A DNA stretch of 64,000 nucleotides from Streptomyces iranensis (GTDB taxonomy: Bacteria > Actinomycetota > Actinomycetes > Streptomycetales > Streptomycetaceae): assembly GCF_017874715.1 (NCBI RefSeq), contig NZ_JAGGLR010000005.1, positions 417,339 through 481,338 on the forward strand, written 5' to 3'. Every line of letters starts with the position of its first letter. Position 1 is the first letter of the stretch. The position numbers were made by a program, and so were the translations under genes. Below are positions 46,449 to 54,957 of the stretch, piece by piece. The notes beneath the pieces are model-generated. The model saw only the letters and a list, made by a program, of their open reading frames with translations. It had not been told where the DNA came from and did no database searches.

Positions 46449-46805
46449 TTACGGACCGTGGCCGTCGTCCCGCTGCCAGACCAGTCTGACCGTGAAGTTC
46501 CCCTCGGCCGCCGTCTTGGCGATCACCGCTCCGGCCTCAGCGTTGATCTTCACCCCGAGTTCGACCTCGACCGTGCTCGGCGGGCTGGGGAGCGTGGTCA
46601 GCCGGTCCAGGAGCGCCGCGGCCGCGGCGCGCACCTGGTCGAAGCTCTCGCTCAGCGTCCGTGCGGCGGTTCCCGCGACCTCGCCCGGCCGGGCGGCGCG
46701 CACGATGCCGGAGCTGGTGTGCTCGACCTCCATCACCACCGCTCCGGCGCCGTCGGAGTCCTCCGAGCCGTTCAGCGGCACCCGGATGAGCTGTGTCTCG
46801 GCCAC
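46449..46805 (-). CDS. Trypco1-domain (CU044_2847 family) protein
   Basis: A 118-aa single-domain protein: MAETQLIRVPL start, VMEVEHTSSG, ARTLSESFDQVRAAAAALLDRL helix, then STVEVELGVKINAEAGAVIAKTAAEGNFTVRLVW strands. This is the trypsin-co-occurring domain 1 (Trypco1/CU044_2847) family, found next to trypsin-like proteases in predicted bacterial conflict systems. It lies 6 bp downstream of the trypsin-STAND gene and is almost certainly co-translated. Its biochemical role is unknown. It may be the protease's substrate, regulator or effector. Confidence 0.9.
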   Translation of the reverse strand: MAETQLIRVPLNGSEDSDGAGAVVMEVEHTSSGIVRAARPGEVAGTAARTLSESFDQVRAAAAALLDRLTTLPSPPSTVEVELGVKINAEAGAVIAKTAAEGNFTVRLVWQRDDGHGP

Positions 46806-46811
46806 GCGTCC

Positions 46812-49800
46812 CTACCCCTTCCTCGTGCACAACGCTCCCCGGTACGCACCGGGGGGCAGCTTCCCGCCGACGGCCGGCGGCAGCGTCTCGTCGCCGAGGA
46901 TGTCGCACAGGTGCGCCATCCACCGCTTGGCCTCGGGAGCCGACGGGCGTGTGGTCGGTGTCGCGGTGGGGCGGCCGGTGCCGGTGGCGGGTGCGGGCAG
47001 CCGGCGCAGCGGATCGCCCTTGCCGGGGCCGACGACGGCGAGCAGGCCGCGCTCCGACAGGACCGCCGACGGGGCGTCGCCCGTGCCGAGGAGGTCGACC
47101 TGCCATCGGCTGTCCACTCTGGTGAGGAAGCCGTCGTCCGCGGAGCCGCCGGATGCGGTGGACGAGGAGGACGGGACGGGGGTGTCGGGGATTCCTCCGT
47201 AGACCAGGATCCGTGAGCCGCCGGTGGACACGGTGACCCCGGTCACCGTGTCCTGCTGGGAGGAGCGCTTCTGCCGGAGGAGTCGTCCGCTCGGCAGTTG
47301 GTAGACGGACAGCCGGTGGTCGGCCTTCAGATCGACGATCCGGGTCTCCGTGACGGCCACCCGGGTGAGGTCCGGGCTCACGTCCGCCACCACGGCGTTC
47401 TTGGTCGAGACCTTGAAGGCGAACAGCTGGTGCCCGCGTGGTGACGACCCGCTCAGGTCCCACCGCTTCACCGAGAGGGTCGCCTCCAAAGACGCCCCCT
47501 TCGCCGTCGTCTCGTTCAGCGTGATCAGGCGTTTCCCACCGGCGTCCAGCCATAGTGCGGTGACCGGCTCCGGCAGGCCGGGCATGGTCTTCTCGATCCG
47601 GCCGGTGACGGTGTCCCAGAGCACGAGTCGGCCGTCTTCGCCGAAGAGGCCGGTCTGGCCCAGCAGCACCGAGCCATCGGGGGAGAAGGTCAACCGCGCG
47701 TACGTCGTCGGCATCGCGAGGCCGGGGATATCGGGGAGTTCCAGATCGGGGAACTCCAGGTCGGGGAAGCCCGGTATCTCCCGCGACGTGTCCGGGAACG
47801 GATCGCCTTTCTCGGGACGCGCCAGCGTCCGGTCCTGCCCGGTACGCGCGTTGTACAGGTGCACAGGAAGCCCGCGCGGGTCGTTCGACGGAGCCGACTG
47901 CCCGCCACTGGGGTCCGAGAAGAGTGGTGCCTTGGCCATGGCCACCAGGGAGCCGTCCGGGCTGACCGCCGCGACGTCCGCGTCGCGACCGGCGGGCAGC
48001 CGGCGCCGTACCCCGCCGTCGGTGCGTTCCAGCACGACCACCTTGCCGGCGGCGTTCCGCGCGGCGATCACCTGCCCCTCGGAATCGATGAAGGAGGAGC
48101 TCGGCAGGGGGCCCGTCATGTCCGTGAGGAGCGCGCTCACCGACGGGTACCGAGGGGCGAGCAGGTCGGCGAAGCCGTACCGTGCGTACATCTCACCGAG
48201 GCGCGCCCGGGTCTGCTCGGTGTCCTGCGTGCGGTAGGCGCGCAGGGCCAGCAGCAGTGCCGTGTATGCGGCCCCGGTGTCGGTGGCGCCGGTCTCGGCG
48301 TCGCGGGACTGCTGGAGCAGGACCCGGGACGCCCGGGTGGCCGAGTCCGTGGTGACGTCCTGTTGCCAGGAGCGGACCGCCAGCCCCAAGGCCCCTCCGA
48401 TGAGGCAGAGCACGACGACGAGGGCGACGATCGCGGTACGGCGGCGCTGGGCGCCGCGGACGCTCGCCTCGATGTATTCCTTCTCCGCGGGGAGCAGCTC
48501 GTCCTGGCGTCGCGCGTGCCATTCCCGGGCGTCCCGCAGATCCGCCCCTCGCAGCAGCCGGCCCCGGGAGCGCCTGTCGGCGGCCCACGGGGAGATGCGT
48601 CGGCGCAGGTCCTCCTGCCACACCCGGAAGCCGCGGTCGGCCTCGAAGAACGCGCGCAGCCGGCTCCAGTGCGTCAGCAGCGTCTCGTGGGCCAGCTCGA
48701 CGGTCTCCTCGGGCGGCCCGTCGCCGGGGCGGTACTCCTCGCCGGGCACGACCAGGCGCGTGGTCATCAGCCGCTGGGCGATCCGCCATTGCTCAGGCGG
48801 CAGTTCGGAGCGGGTCAGGGTGCGGCGGGTGGGCTCGACCCGGCCGTCGCCCGGGTGGGCGAGCTGGACGAGCAGCGTGCGGGCGGCCCGGTGCTCCTCC
48901 TCGGTGAGGGCGCCGGTCCAGATCTGTTCCGCGTGGGTCACCAGCGCGTCGTTGACGCGGCCCAGGGACTCGTACGCGGCGTGTCCCATGACGCCTCGCC
49001 GCTGGCGCTCCCACAGCTTGGTGAGGGTGAACTCCAGCAGGGGCAGCCGGCCCGGATCGCTCCCGAGATCGGCCAGGATCCGGTCCACCAGCCCCGGTTC
49101 GTAGCGGACGCCGGTGTGGTGCAGCGGACGCTCGATGGCCGCGCGCAGTTCCGCGTCGGACATCGCTCCCACGGTGAACAGCCGGTCGCCCGCGAACAGC
49201 GGGGCCAGCCCGGGGTGGTGGAGGGCGGGGGTGAGGAAGTCGGCGCGCAGGGTCGTGACGACCCGCAGCCGGGACCCGGGGTGCAGAGCGTGCCCGAGCG
49301 CGGCCGCCAGGGCGTCCAGCTCCGCCTGCTCCGTACCGATGAGCGCTTCTTCGAACTGGTCGGCCACCACGAGCAGCCGGTCCTTGCCCTGACGTTCCAG
49401 CAGCCGGTCCACGACCGCGGGCAGTTGGCCCGTGCGCACCAGGTCCGTCAGTCCGGGCAGCCCGGTCAGGCGCGCGGTCTCGGTCAGGTCCGGCTCGAGG
49501 CGCGGAAGCAGGGCCAGGGCCAGGGCGGTGAGCGGGCTCCGGCCGAGCTGTCCGGGGCGGAAGGCGACGATTTCCAGGTCCCGGCGGTCGCGCAGCCGCG
49601 GCAGCGCCCCGGCGTGCAGCAAGGAGGACTTGCCGCAGCCGGACGGGCCGACCAGGCTGATCGCCGGTGCGTAGCCGAGCAGGTCGACGATGCGCCGGGC
49701 CGGCTCCTCCCGGCCGTGGAACAGCCGGGCGTCGCGCTCCTCGAAGGGCTCCAGAGCCCGGAACGGACAAGCGGGCAGCGCCGTTTCGCCCAGCGCCGAG

Positions 49801-50417
49801 GAGCTCTCGCGCAGCGTCTGCGTCGGGATGAGGTAGGCCGTGCGCACATCCGGCCTGTCGTCGGCGGCGACGACCATACCGACCACGCCGCCCTCGGCCA
49901 CATCCCAGACCGGGGCCCCCGAGAAGCCGGTTTGTACGCGGTGCTCGCTGGACGAATCCGTGTCGTACTGCAACCAGCCGGCACCGGTCCGCCCGCGCAG
50001 CCAGCCGACGCTCCACGCGCCGTCGTCGTAGGCGGTGGGAAAGCCGAAGGTGCGCACGCGACGGTCCGGTTCGGCCACGTCTTCCACGAGCCGGGCCACG
50101 GTCGCCTTGGCGGGCGGATCGGTGAGCAGGCGCAGGACGGCGACGTCTCCGGACCCATCGGCCCGGACCGGGGCCCAGGAGGCGATCCCCACCTCCATGC
50201 GCCGACCGGCCTCCGCCAGCGGGAAGTCGACCCATAATCGCCCGGCCGGTGGCTCAGCGAGCGTGTCGGACGGGACGCCCAGCGCTCTGGCCACGACATG
50301 GGCACAGGTGATCACTTCACGGTATCCGCTGAGGAACCCGGCTCCCTCGGGCCGCCCGTCGGCGCCCAGAATCCTCACCACCGAGGCGTCACTCGGCGCG
50401 GCTGTGTCCTGTTTCAC
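46812..50417 (-). CDS. Trypsin-STAND NTPase-beta-propeller protein (predicted conflict/immunity)
   Basis: A protein of about 1,201 aa. A trypsin-like protease domain is at residues 15-200: His in VITCAHVV, Asp in GDVAVLRLL, Ser in VQTGFSGAPVWD. A STAND NTPase follows (about 225-560) with FHGREEPARRIVDLL, Walker A GPSGCGKSSLLHAG, Walker B LLVVADQFEEAL and a winged-helix LLEFTLTKLW region. A transmembrane helix is near 662-684 (TAIVALVVVLCLIGGALGLAV), and the C-terminal half has WD40/beta-propeller repeats (VAAVSPDGSLVAMA, ARLTFSPDGSVLLG). This is sensor-switch-effector layout of predicted conflict systems. GTG at 50417 is given because G-rich sequence precedes it; GTG at 50429 is possible. Confidence 0.9.
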   Translation of the reverse strand: MKQDTAAPSDASVVRILGADGRPEGAGFLSGYREVITCAHVVARALGVPSDTLAEPPAGRLWVDFPLAEAGRRMEVGIASWAPVRADGSGDVAVLRLLTDPPAKATVARLVEDVAEPDRRVRTFGFPTAYDDGAWSVGWLRGRTGAGWLQYDTDSSSEHRVQTGFSGAPVWDVAEGGVVGMVVAADDRPDVRTAYLIPTQTLRESSSALGETALPACPFRALEPFEERDARLFHGREEPARRIVDLLGYAPAISLVGPSGCGKSSLLHAGALPRLRDRRDLEIVAFRPGQLGRSPLTALALALLPRLEPDLTETARLTGLPGLTDLVRTGQLPAVVDRLLERQGKDRLLVVADQFEEALIGTEQAELDALAAALGHALHPGSRLRVVTTLRADFLTPALHHPGLAPLFAGDRLFTVGAMSDAELRAAIERPLHHTGVRYEPGLVDRILADLGSDPGRLPLLEFTLTKLWERQRRGVMGHAAYESLGRVNDALVTHAEQIWTGALTEEEHRAARTLLVQLAHPGDGRVEPTRRTLTRSELPPEQWRIAQRLMTTRLVVPGEEYRPGDGPPEETVELAHETLLTHWSRLRAFFEADRGFRVWQEDLRRRISPWAADRRSRGRLLRGADLRDAREWHARRQDELLPAEKEYIEASVRGAQRRRTAIVALVVVLCLIGGALGLAVRSWQQDVTTDSATRASRVLLQQSRDAETGATDTGAAYTALLLALRAYRTQDTEQTRARLGEMYARYGFADLLAPRYPSVSALLTDMTGPLPSSSFIDSEGQVIAARNAAGKVVVLERTDGGVRRRLPAGRDADVAAVSPDGSLVAMAKAPLFSDPSGGQSAPSNDPRGLPVHLYNARTGQDRTLARPEKGDPFPDTSREIPGFPDLEFPDLELPDIPGLAMPTTYARLTFSPDGSVLLGQTGLFGEDGRLVLWDTVTGRIEKTMPGLPEPVTALWLDAGGKRLITLNETTAKGASLEATLSVKRWDLSGSSPRGHQLFAFKVSTKNAVVADVSPDLTRVAVTETRIVDLKADHRLSVYQLPSGRLLRQKRSSQQDTVTGVTVSTGGSRILVYGGIPDTPVPSSSSTASGGSADDGFLTRVDSRWQVDLLGTGDAPSAVLSERGLLAVVGPGKGDPLRRLPAPATGTGRPTATPTTRPSAPEAKRWMAHLCDILGDETLPPAVGGKLPPGAYRGALCTRKG

Positions 50418-50429
50418 GAGGCCCCCCAC

Positions 50430-50734
50430 ACTCGGTCAACAGCTGAGGGGCAGTCGCGTAGGCACCGCCTCCCCCAAGCGATGAATGACACAAGTGTGAC
50501 CCCCCTCACCCCGTACGGCAATCCAATTGGCAACAGCCGACACCGCGTCCGCGGTACGGCGGCGTGTTCGGGTGGGCGCCCGGGGCGCGGTCACCCGATC
50601 AGGTGAGATGCGGAGGCGACTGGTCCAATTGGCAGAAGCTGTCGCAAGAATCGTGCCGGTCGTACGGCCCATGCGGGACCGACCGTCCTCCGGGCCCGGC
50701 CGACCGCCTCATTGGCCGGCCTTGGGGGCGACAC
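50430..50734. promoter_or_regulatory. Divergent regulatory region with a repeated 11-bp palindromic site
   Basis: The 305-bp gap between the trypsin-STAND gene and the PP2C gene has two copies of TCCAATTGGCA, at 50522-50532 and 50624-50634, in the same orientation and 102 bp apart. The core CCAATTGG is a perfect palindrome. It is AT-rich against the background and so a candidate operator pair. No gene is supported here. Confidence 0.6.
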
Positions 50735-51952
50735 ATGATCGGGACATCGGCAGTCGGCGGCGCGTTCGTACGGAGGGCACGGAGTCTGCGGGCGGCCGCC
50801 CGCGCCGTCCCCTGCCTGTGGGTGCTCGGCGTCATCTGCTGGGAGCTGCTGACCCCGCACCACACCGAGGTCGTCCCCCTCATCGCCGCGGCACCCGCCA
50901 TCGCCTGCGCGAGCGGCGGCCGCCGCGGATGCGTTCTGTTGCTCGGCGGCGCCGGTCTGCTGTTCGCCCTCGCCCCCGCGACCGCCCTGGAGCCCGACGG
51001 CGAGGTGACGGAGCCGCACGCCCCGCTGGTCACCTGCTGCGCCATCGTCGGCGTGGCCCTCGGCGGCTATCTCACGGCGGGCCGCAAGGTGCGGCTGGTC
51101 CGCGAGCTGGAGGAGCTCCGGGCGGTGGCCGCCGCGGCGCAGGACGTGGTGCTGCGGCCGCTCCCGGCCCGGCTGGACGGCATCGAGCTGGCGGGCGGCC
51201 ATCTGTCGGCCAGCCGGGGCGCCGCCGTCGGCGGCGATCTCTACGAGGCGCTGGCCACCCCGTACGGCGTCCGCGTCGTCATCGGCGATGTGCGCGGGCA
51301 CGGCCTCGCCGCGATCGGCACCGTGGCCGCCGTCCTCGGCAGCTTCCGCGAGGCCGCCCATGAGGAACCCCGGCTCACCGGGGTACTGCGCCGGCTCGAC
51401 CGCGCCCTGGAGCGCCATCTGCGCGCCCCCGCCGACGGGGAGTGCCCGCTGGACAGCCATGTGGACGAGGAGTTCGTGACCGTCCTGCTGCTGGAGGTGG
51501 GCCGGGACGGCGAGGTCACCACGCTCAACTGCGGCCACCCCTGGCCGCACCGCCTCCGCGAACAGCCCGTGGGCCCGGCCCTGGCCCGGCAGACCGCGCC
51601 CGGCGAGGTGCTGCCGCCGCTCGGTCTCTTCCCGCTCCCCGCCGAGCTTCCCACCGTCCGCTGGGGCTCCCTGGGGACCGGCGACACGCTGGTGCTGCAC
51701 ACCGACGGCGCCGAGGACGCCCGCGACGCCCACGGCACGTTCTTCCCGCTGCGCCGCGCCCTGTCAGAGGCCGCGGGCGCCGGACCGCTCGTGCCCGCGG
51801 CGGTCGTCGCGGGGGTGCGCTCGGCGCTGCTGCGCCACACCGGCGGCCGGCTCGCCGACGACGTCGCACTGCTCGCCCTGCGCTACGACCACTGCCCGCT
51901 CTCGAGCCCCACCGCCCTCACCCGCCCCGCCGCCGACGCCCACCGGGCGTGA
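50735..51952 (+). CDS. Membrane-anchored PP2C (SpoIIE-type) phosphatase
   Basis: A 405-aa protein. The N-terminal about 130 residues hold three to four hydrophobic segments (VPCLWVLGVICWELL, VVPLIAAAPAIACA, CVLLLGGAGLLFALA, TCCAIVGVALGGYL). The C-terminal PP2C domain has GGHLSASRGAAVGGDLYEAL and VVIGDVRGHGLAAI with the metal Asp, FVTVLLLEV, LNCGHPWPHRL and LVLHTDGAEDARD. PP2C phosphatases of this type act on anti-sigma-factor antagonists. The N-terminal part may sense a signal at the membrane. ATG at 50735 has GGGGG 5 bp upstream. It is divergent from the conflict-system protein. Confidence 0.92.
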   Translation: MIGTSAVGGAFVRRARSLRAAARAVPCLWVLGVICWELLTPHHTEVVPLIAAAPAIACASGGRRGCVLLLGGAGLLFALAPATALEPDGEVTEPHAPLVTCCAIVGVALGGYLTAGRKVRLVRELEELRAVAAAAQDVVLRPLPARLDGIELAGGHLSASRGAAVGGDLYEALATPYGVRVVIGDVRGHGLAAIGTVAAVLGSFREAAHEEPRLTGVLRRLDRALERHLRAPADGECPLDSHVDEEFVTVLLLEVGRDGEVTTLNCGHPWPHRLREQPVGPALARQTAPGEVLPPLGLFPLPAELPTVRWGSLGTGDTLVLHTDGAEDARDAHGTFFPLRRALSEAAGAGPLVPAAVVAGVRSALLRHTGGRLADDVALLALRYDHCPLSSPTALTRPAADAHRA

Positions 51953-51959
51953 GGGGGAG

Positions 51960-52310
51960 CCCGTCGTAACGCCTGCGGCGGGCTGTTCCCCTCCCCGCCC
52001 CTTCCCGATACCCGGGGCTCTGCCCCAGGCCCCGATACCGGGGCTCTGCCCCAGGCCCCGATACTGGGGCTTCGCGCCTTCCCGATACCGGGGCTCTGCC
52101 CCAGGCCCCGATACTGGGGCTTCGCGCCTTCGCGATACCGGGGCTCTGCCCCAGGCCCCGATACTGGGGCTTCGCCCCTTCGCGAGACCGGGGCTCTGCC
52201 CCAGGCCCCGAGACCGGGGCTCTGCCCCAGGCCCCGAAACCGGGGCTCTGCCCCAGGCCCCGAAACCGGGGCTTCGCCCCTTCCCGAGACCGGGGGCTGC
52301 GCCCCAAGCA
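51960..52310. repeat. 26/24-bp interleaved GC-rich repeat array
   Basis: After a conserved 21-nt lead at 51965-51985 comes an array of about twelve units to about 52306. Type A units are 26 bp (GATACCGGGGCTCTGCCCCA then GGCCCC) and type B units 24 bp (GATACTGGGGCTTCGCGCCT then TCCC). The order is A, A, B, A, B, A, B, A, A, A, B and an altered last unit. Each unit is a small hairpin (GGGGC-TCT-GCCCC or GGGGCTTCGCCCC). The units are contiguous, so it is not a CRISPR. The gap 51953-52476 holds no supported gene. Confidence 0.85.
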
Positions 52311-52476
52311 CCAGGGGGCCAGGGGCGGGACCCCTGCCACGTGGTGGTGGCGGAGCGGCATATTGAGGTTGTGGGAAGGGGGAACGGCCCCGCTGGGCCC
52401 CACCCCGTCCCGATTCACACCCCGTGCGAATCGCCCTCCATTACGCTGGCGCCACCGAGCGCTTCGGGAGGGCGAG

Positions 52477-53814
52477 ATGGAGCCCAACACACTGCTCGAC
52501 TCCGTGCTCGACGAGGCCGGAGTCTCCCACGCGGGGCTGGCCGCGCATGTCAACGAGGCGGGCCGGGCCCGGGGGATGAAGCTGCGGTACGAACACACCG
52601 CGGTGGCCCGGTGGCTGAAGGGCCAGCGGCCGCGCGGCCAGGTGCCCGACCTCATCTGCGAGGTGCTGGGCGAGCGGCTGCACCGCGCCCTCACCCTGGA
52701 CGACATCGGCCTCGGCACCCCCGGCAGCGTCCGCGGCCCCGCCACCCCGCTCTCCGGATTCGTCGAGCGCGCCACCGCGCTGTGGCGCTCGGACGAACAG
52801 CAGCGCCCGCATGTCGTCGAGGCCCCGGCGGTCACCGGCACCCCCGCCGTCATCCCGGTGTGGGAGTGGGAGAACCCTCCCGAGGACTCCGATGTCTCCC
52901 GGCGCGGGCTGACCCGCGTCAGCATGACCGACATCGAGACGCTGCGCGCCGCCCGCGCCCACTACGAGCAGATGTACCGCAAGGCCGGCGGTGTCGCGAC
53001 CCGGACCCGGGTGGTGGGGTTCCTCAACTCCGAGGCCGCGCCGCTGCTGCGCGGCGCGTACGCCGACGACACTGGCCGCCAGCTGCACCGGACGACCGGC
53101 GGCCTGGTGGCCATCGCCGGGATCTGCGCGTACGACTCCAACGCGCACGGCCTGGCCCAGCGCTACTTCCACCAGGCGCTGCGGCTCGCCAAGGCCAGCG
53201 GCGACCGGGGCCTGGGCGCGTATGTGATAGCGCTGCTGGTCAACCAGTCCCTCTTCATGAAGGAGTACCGGCAGGCGGTCGCCTTCGCCGAGTCGGCGCT
53301 GCGCGCGGCGGGTTCCCAGATCACCCCCGCGCTCGCCGCCGACCTCTACGCCATGCAGGCCAAGGCGTACGCCCGGCTCGGCGACGGCGCCGGGGCGCTG
53401 TCCTGCATCCGGCGTGCCGAGACCGCCGCCGACCGGATCAGACCGGGCCAGGAGCCCGACGAGACCGGCTATGTCCAGCCCGGTCTGGTGAACGTCCAGG
53501 TGGCCGAGGCGCTGTTGAGCCTCGGCGACCTCGGTGGCGCCCGCGAGCACGCCGCCGCCGCGGTCGGCACCCCCGCCCACGACCGGGGCCGGGTGCACCG
53601 GCTCGCCATGCTCACCCATATCGAGCTGCGCCAGGGCGAGGCGGACCGGGCGGGCGCCACCGCGGTGGAGATGACCGAGCGGGCGCGGGGCATGGAGTCC
53701 CAGCGGTTACGCGACCGGCTGCGGGCGGTACGGGAACACCTCGCGGCCAGCGGAAGCGCCGCGACGGCCGAGGCCGCCGAACTCATCGACGGGGCACTGC
53801 GCGTTCCTCTGTGA
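52477..53814 (+). CDS. TPR-containing transcriptional regulator (NsdA-like)
   Basis: A 445-aa protein. An N-terminal about 70-residue HTH-like part (LLDSVLDEAGVSHAGLAAHVNEAGRARGMKLRYEHTAVARWLKG) precedes a TPR region from about 165 to 430 (RTTGGLVAIAGICAYDSNAHGLAQRYFHQAL, then AYVIALLVNQSLFMKEYRQAVAFAESAL). The size and layout are those of Streptomyces NsdA, a repressor of antibiotic production, and its paralogues. RBS GGGAGGG is 6 bp upstream. It is followed by a NUDIX gene, a pairing repeatedly seen in Streptomyces. Confidence 0.85.
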   Translation: MEPNTLLDSVLDEAGVSHAGLAAHVNEAGRARGMKLRYEHTAVARWLKGQRPRGQVPDLICEVLGERLHRALTLDDIGLGTPGSVRGPATPLSGFVERATALWRSDEQQRPHVVEAPAVTGTPAVIPVWEWENPPEDSDVSRRGLTRVSMTDIETLRAARAHYEQMYRKAGGVATRTRVVGFLNSEAAPLLRGAYADDTGRQLHRTTGGLVAIAGICAYDSNAHGLAQRYFHQALRLAKASGDRGLGAYVIALLVNQSLFMKEYRQAVAFAESALRAAGSQITPALAADLYAMQAKAYARLGDGAGALSCIRRAETAADRIRPGQEPDETGYVQPGLVNVQVAEALLSLGDLGGAREHAAAAVGTPAHDRGRVHRLAMLTHIELRQGEADRAGATAVEMTERARGMESQRLRDRLRAVREHLAASGSAATAEAAELIDGALRVPL

Positions 53815-53894
53815 CCGCGGTTCCGCTCGCGGGTCCGCACTCTCGTCAGCGGGTGGCCCAGGATGGCCTCCCGTGCGACGAAAGGTGGCTGACA

Positions 53895-54425
53895 GTGCGC
53901 TGGAAGAACCTCAGGGAGCGGACCGTGTACGAGAACCGATGGTTCCGGGTCAACCTCGCCGATGTCCGGCTCCCGGACGGACGTCAACTCGATCACTATC
54001 TGATCCGGTTGCGCCCGGTGGCCGTGGCCACCGCGGTGAACGCGGCCAACGAGGTGCTGCTGCTGTGGCGGCACCGGTTCATCACCGACGCCTGGGGCTG
54101 GGAGCTGGCCGCGGGCGTCGTCGAGGACGGTGAGGACATCGCCGACGCCGCGGCCCGGGAGATGGAGGAGGAGACCGGCTGGCGGCCCGGCCCGCTGCGC
54201 CATCTGCTCTCCGTCGAGCCGTCCAACGGGCTCACCGACGCACGGCACCACATCTACTGGGCCGAGGAGGCGTCGTACGTCGGACACCCGGAGGACGACT
54301 TCGAGTCGGACCGCCGCGAGTGGGTGCCGCTGAAGCTGGTGCCCGACCTGGTGGCGCGGGGTGAGGTGCCCGCGGCCAACATGGCGGCCGCGCTGCTGCT
54401 GCTCCACCACATCAGGCTCGGCTAG
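53895..54425 (+). CDS. NUDIX hydrolase
   Basis: A 176-aa protein with a full Nudix box: G-x5-E-x7-REUXEEXGU reads GVVEDGEDIADAAAREMEEETGW. The preceding VYENRWFRVNLADVRLPDGR is typical of ADP-ribose/ADP-sugar pyrophosphatase-like members. GTG at 53895 has AAAGGTGG 6 bp upstream. A further in-frame GTG at 53811 overlaps the upstream stop (GTGA) but has no RBS. The substrate is not determinable. Confidence 0.9.
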   Translation: MRWKNLRERTVYENRWFRVNLADVRLPDGRQLDHYLIRLRPVAVATAVNAANEVLLLWRHRFITDAWGWELAAGVVEDGEDIADAAAREMEEETGWRPGPLRHLLSVEPSNGLTDARHHIYWAEEASYVGHPEDDFESDRREWVPLKLVPDLVARGEVPAANMAAALLLLHHIRLG

Positions 54426-54447
54426 GCCGGGCCGCCGGCCGTCCGGA

Positions 54448-54705
54448 CTAGTGTCCCGCCGCCTGCCATACCGCGACGGCCAGGGCGGACAGCCCGGTCA
54501 GGGCGGCGATGGAGGGTAGCGGCCAGCGTCCGTGCTCCAGTATCCGCATCCGCCCGCCCAGTTGGTTCACGTCCTCCTCAGCCTGCTCTCCGCGGTGGTC
54601 GAGCAGGGCGAGCCGGCCGTCGACGCGGGTGAAGCCCACTTCGACGGTCCGGCGCAGTTCCGCGAGCTCCACGGCTAACGCGGCTTGCTCGGGCTCGGTG
54701 GTCAC
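54448..54705 (-). CDS. Small membrane protein with coiled coil
   Basis: An 85-aa product. Heptad-like residues 8-60 (AALAVELAELRRTVEVGFTR, then DHRGEQAEEDVNQLGGRMRIL) form a coiled coil, and a C-terminal transmembrane helix follows (LPSIAALTGLSALAVAVWQA). GTG at 54705 has AAGGGGAT 6 bp upstream. The layout recalls phage holin-like or DUF1640-style proteins, but no family is claimed. Confidence 0.75.
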   Translation of the reverse strand: MTTEPEQAALAVELAELRRTVEVGFTRVDGRLALLDHRGEQAEEDVNQLGGRMRILEHGRWPLPSIAALTGLSALAVAVWQAAGH

Positions 54706-54957
54706 GGGTTGATCCCCTTCCGGATGTAACGTCCATGCAGTGGTGACGCTCCGAGTCAAGCGCATGCCCAGGTGGTGCGGGAGCGTGTGTGGGGATGGTG
54801 TGTGAGTCACCGGCGCACACCCCGTGCGAAAGGCGGTACTCAGCGGGTACTCAGCGGGTACTCATGGGGGACGGCGGTCGAGGGAAAGGGACCGCGAGGG
54901 GCGGGCGGACCGGATGGATCGCGTCCATCCACAGGCCGGACAGACCGGACGGAAGGG

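Noticed and set aside
47859..50237. Plus-strand open frame of 792 codons opposite the trypsin-STAND gene
   Set aside because: No RBS or motif; it is the complement of the Walker and propeller coding sequence.
46812..50417. Possibility that the large protein is a plain trypsin or a plain WD40 protein
   Set aside because: All parts lie in one uninterrupted frame with intact Walker A, Walker B and protease triad motifs.
52007..52306. Regularly spaced repeats that might be a CRISPR array
   Set aside because: Units are contiguous 24-26-bp hairpins with no unique spacers, and no cas gene is near.
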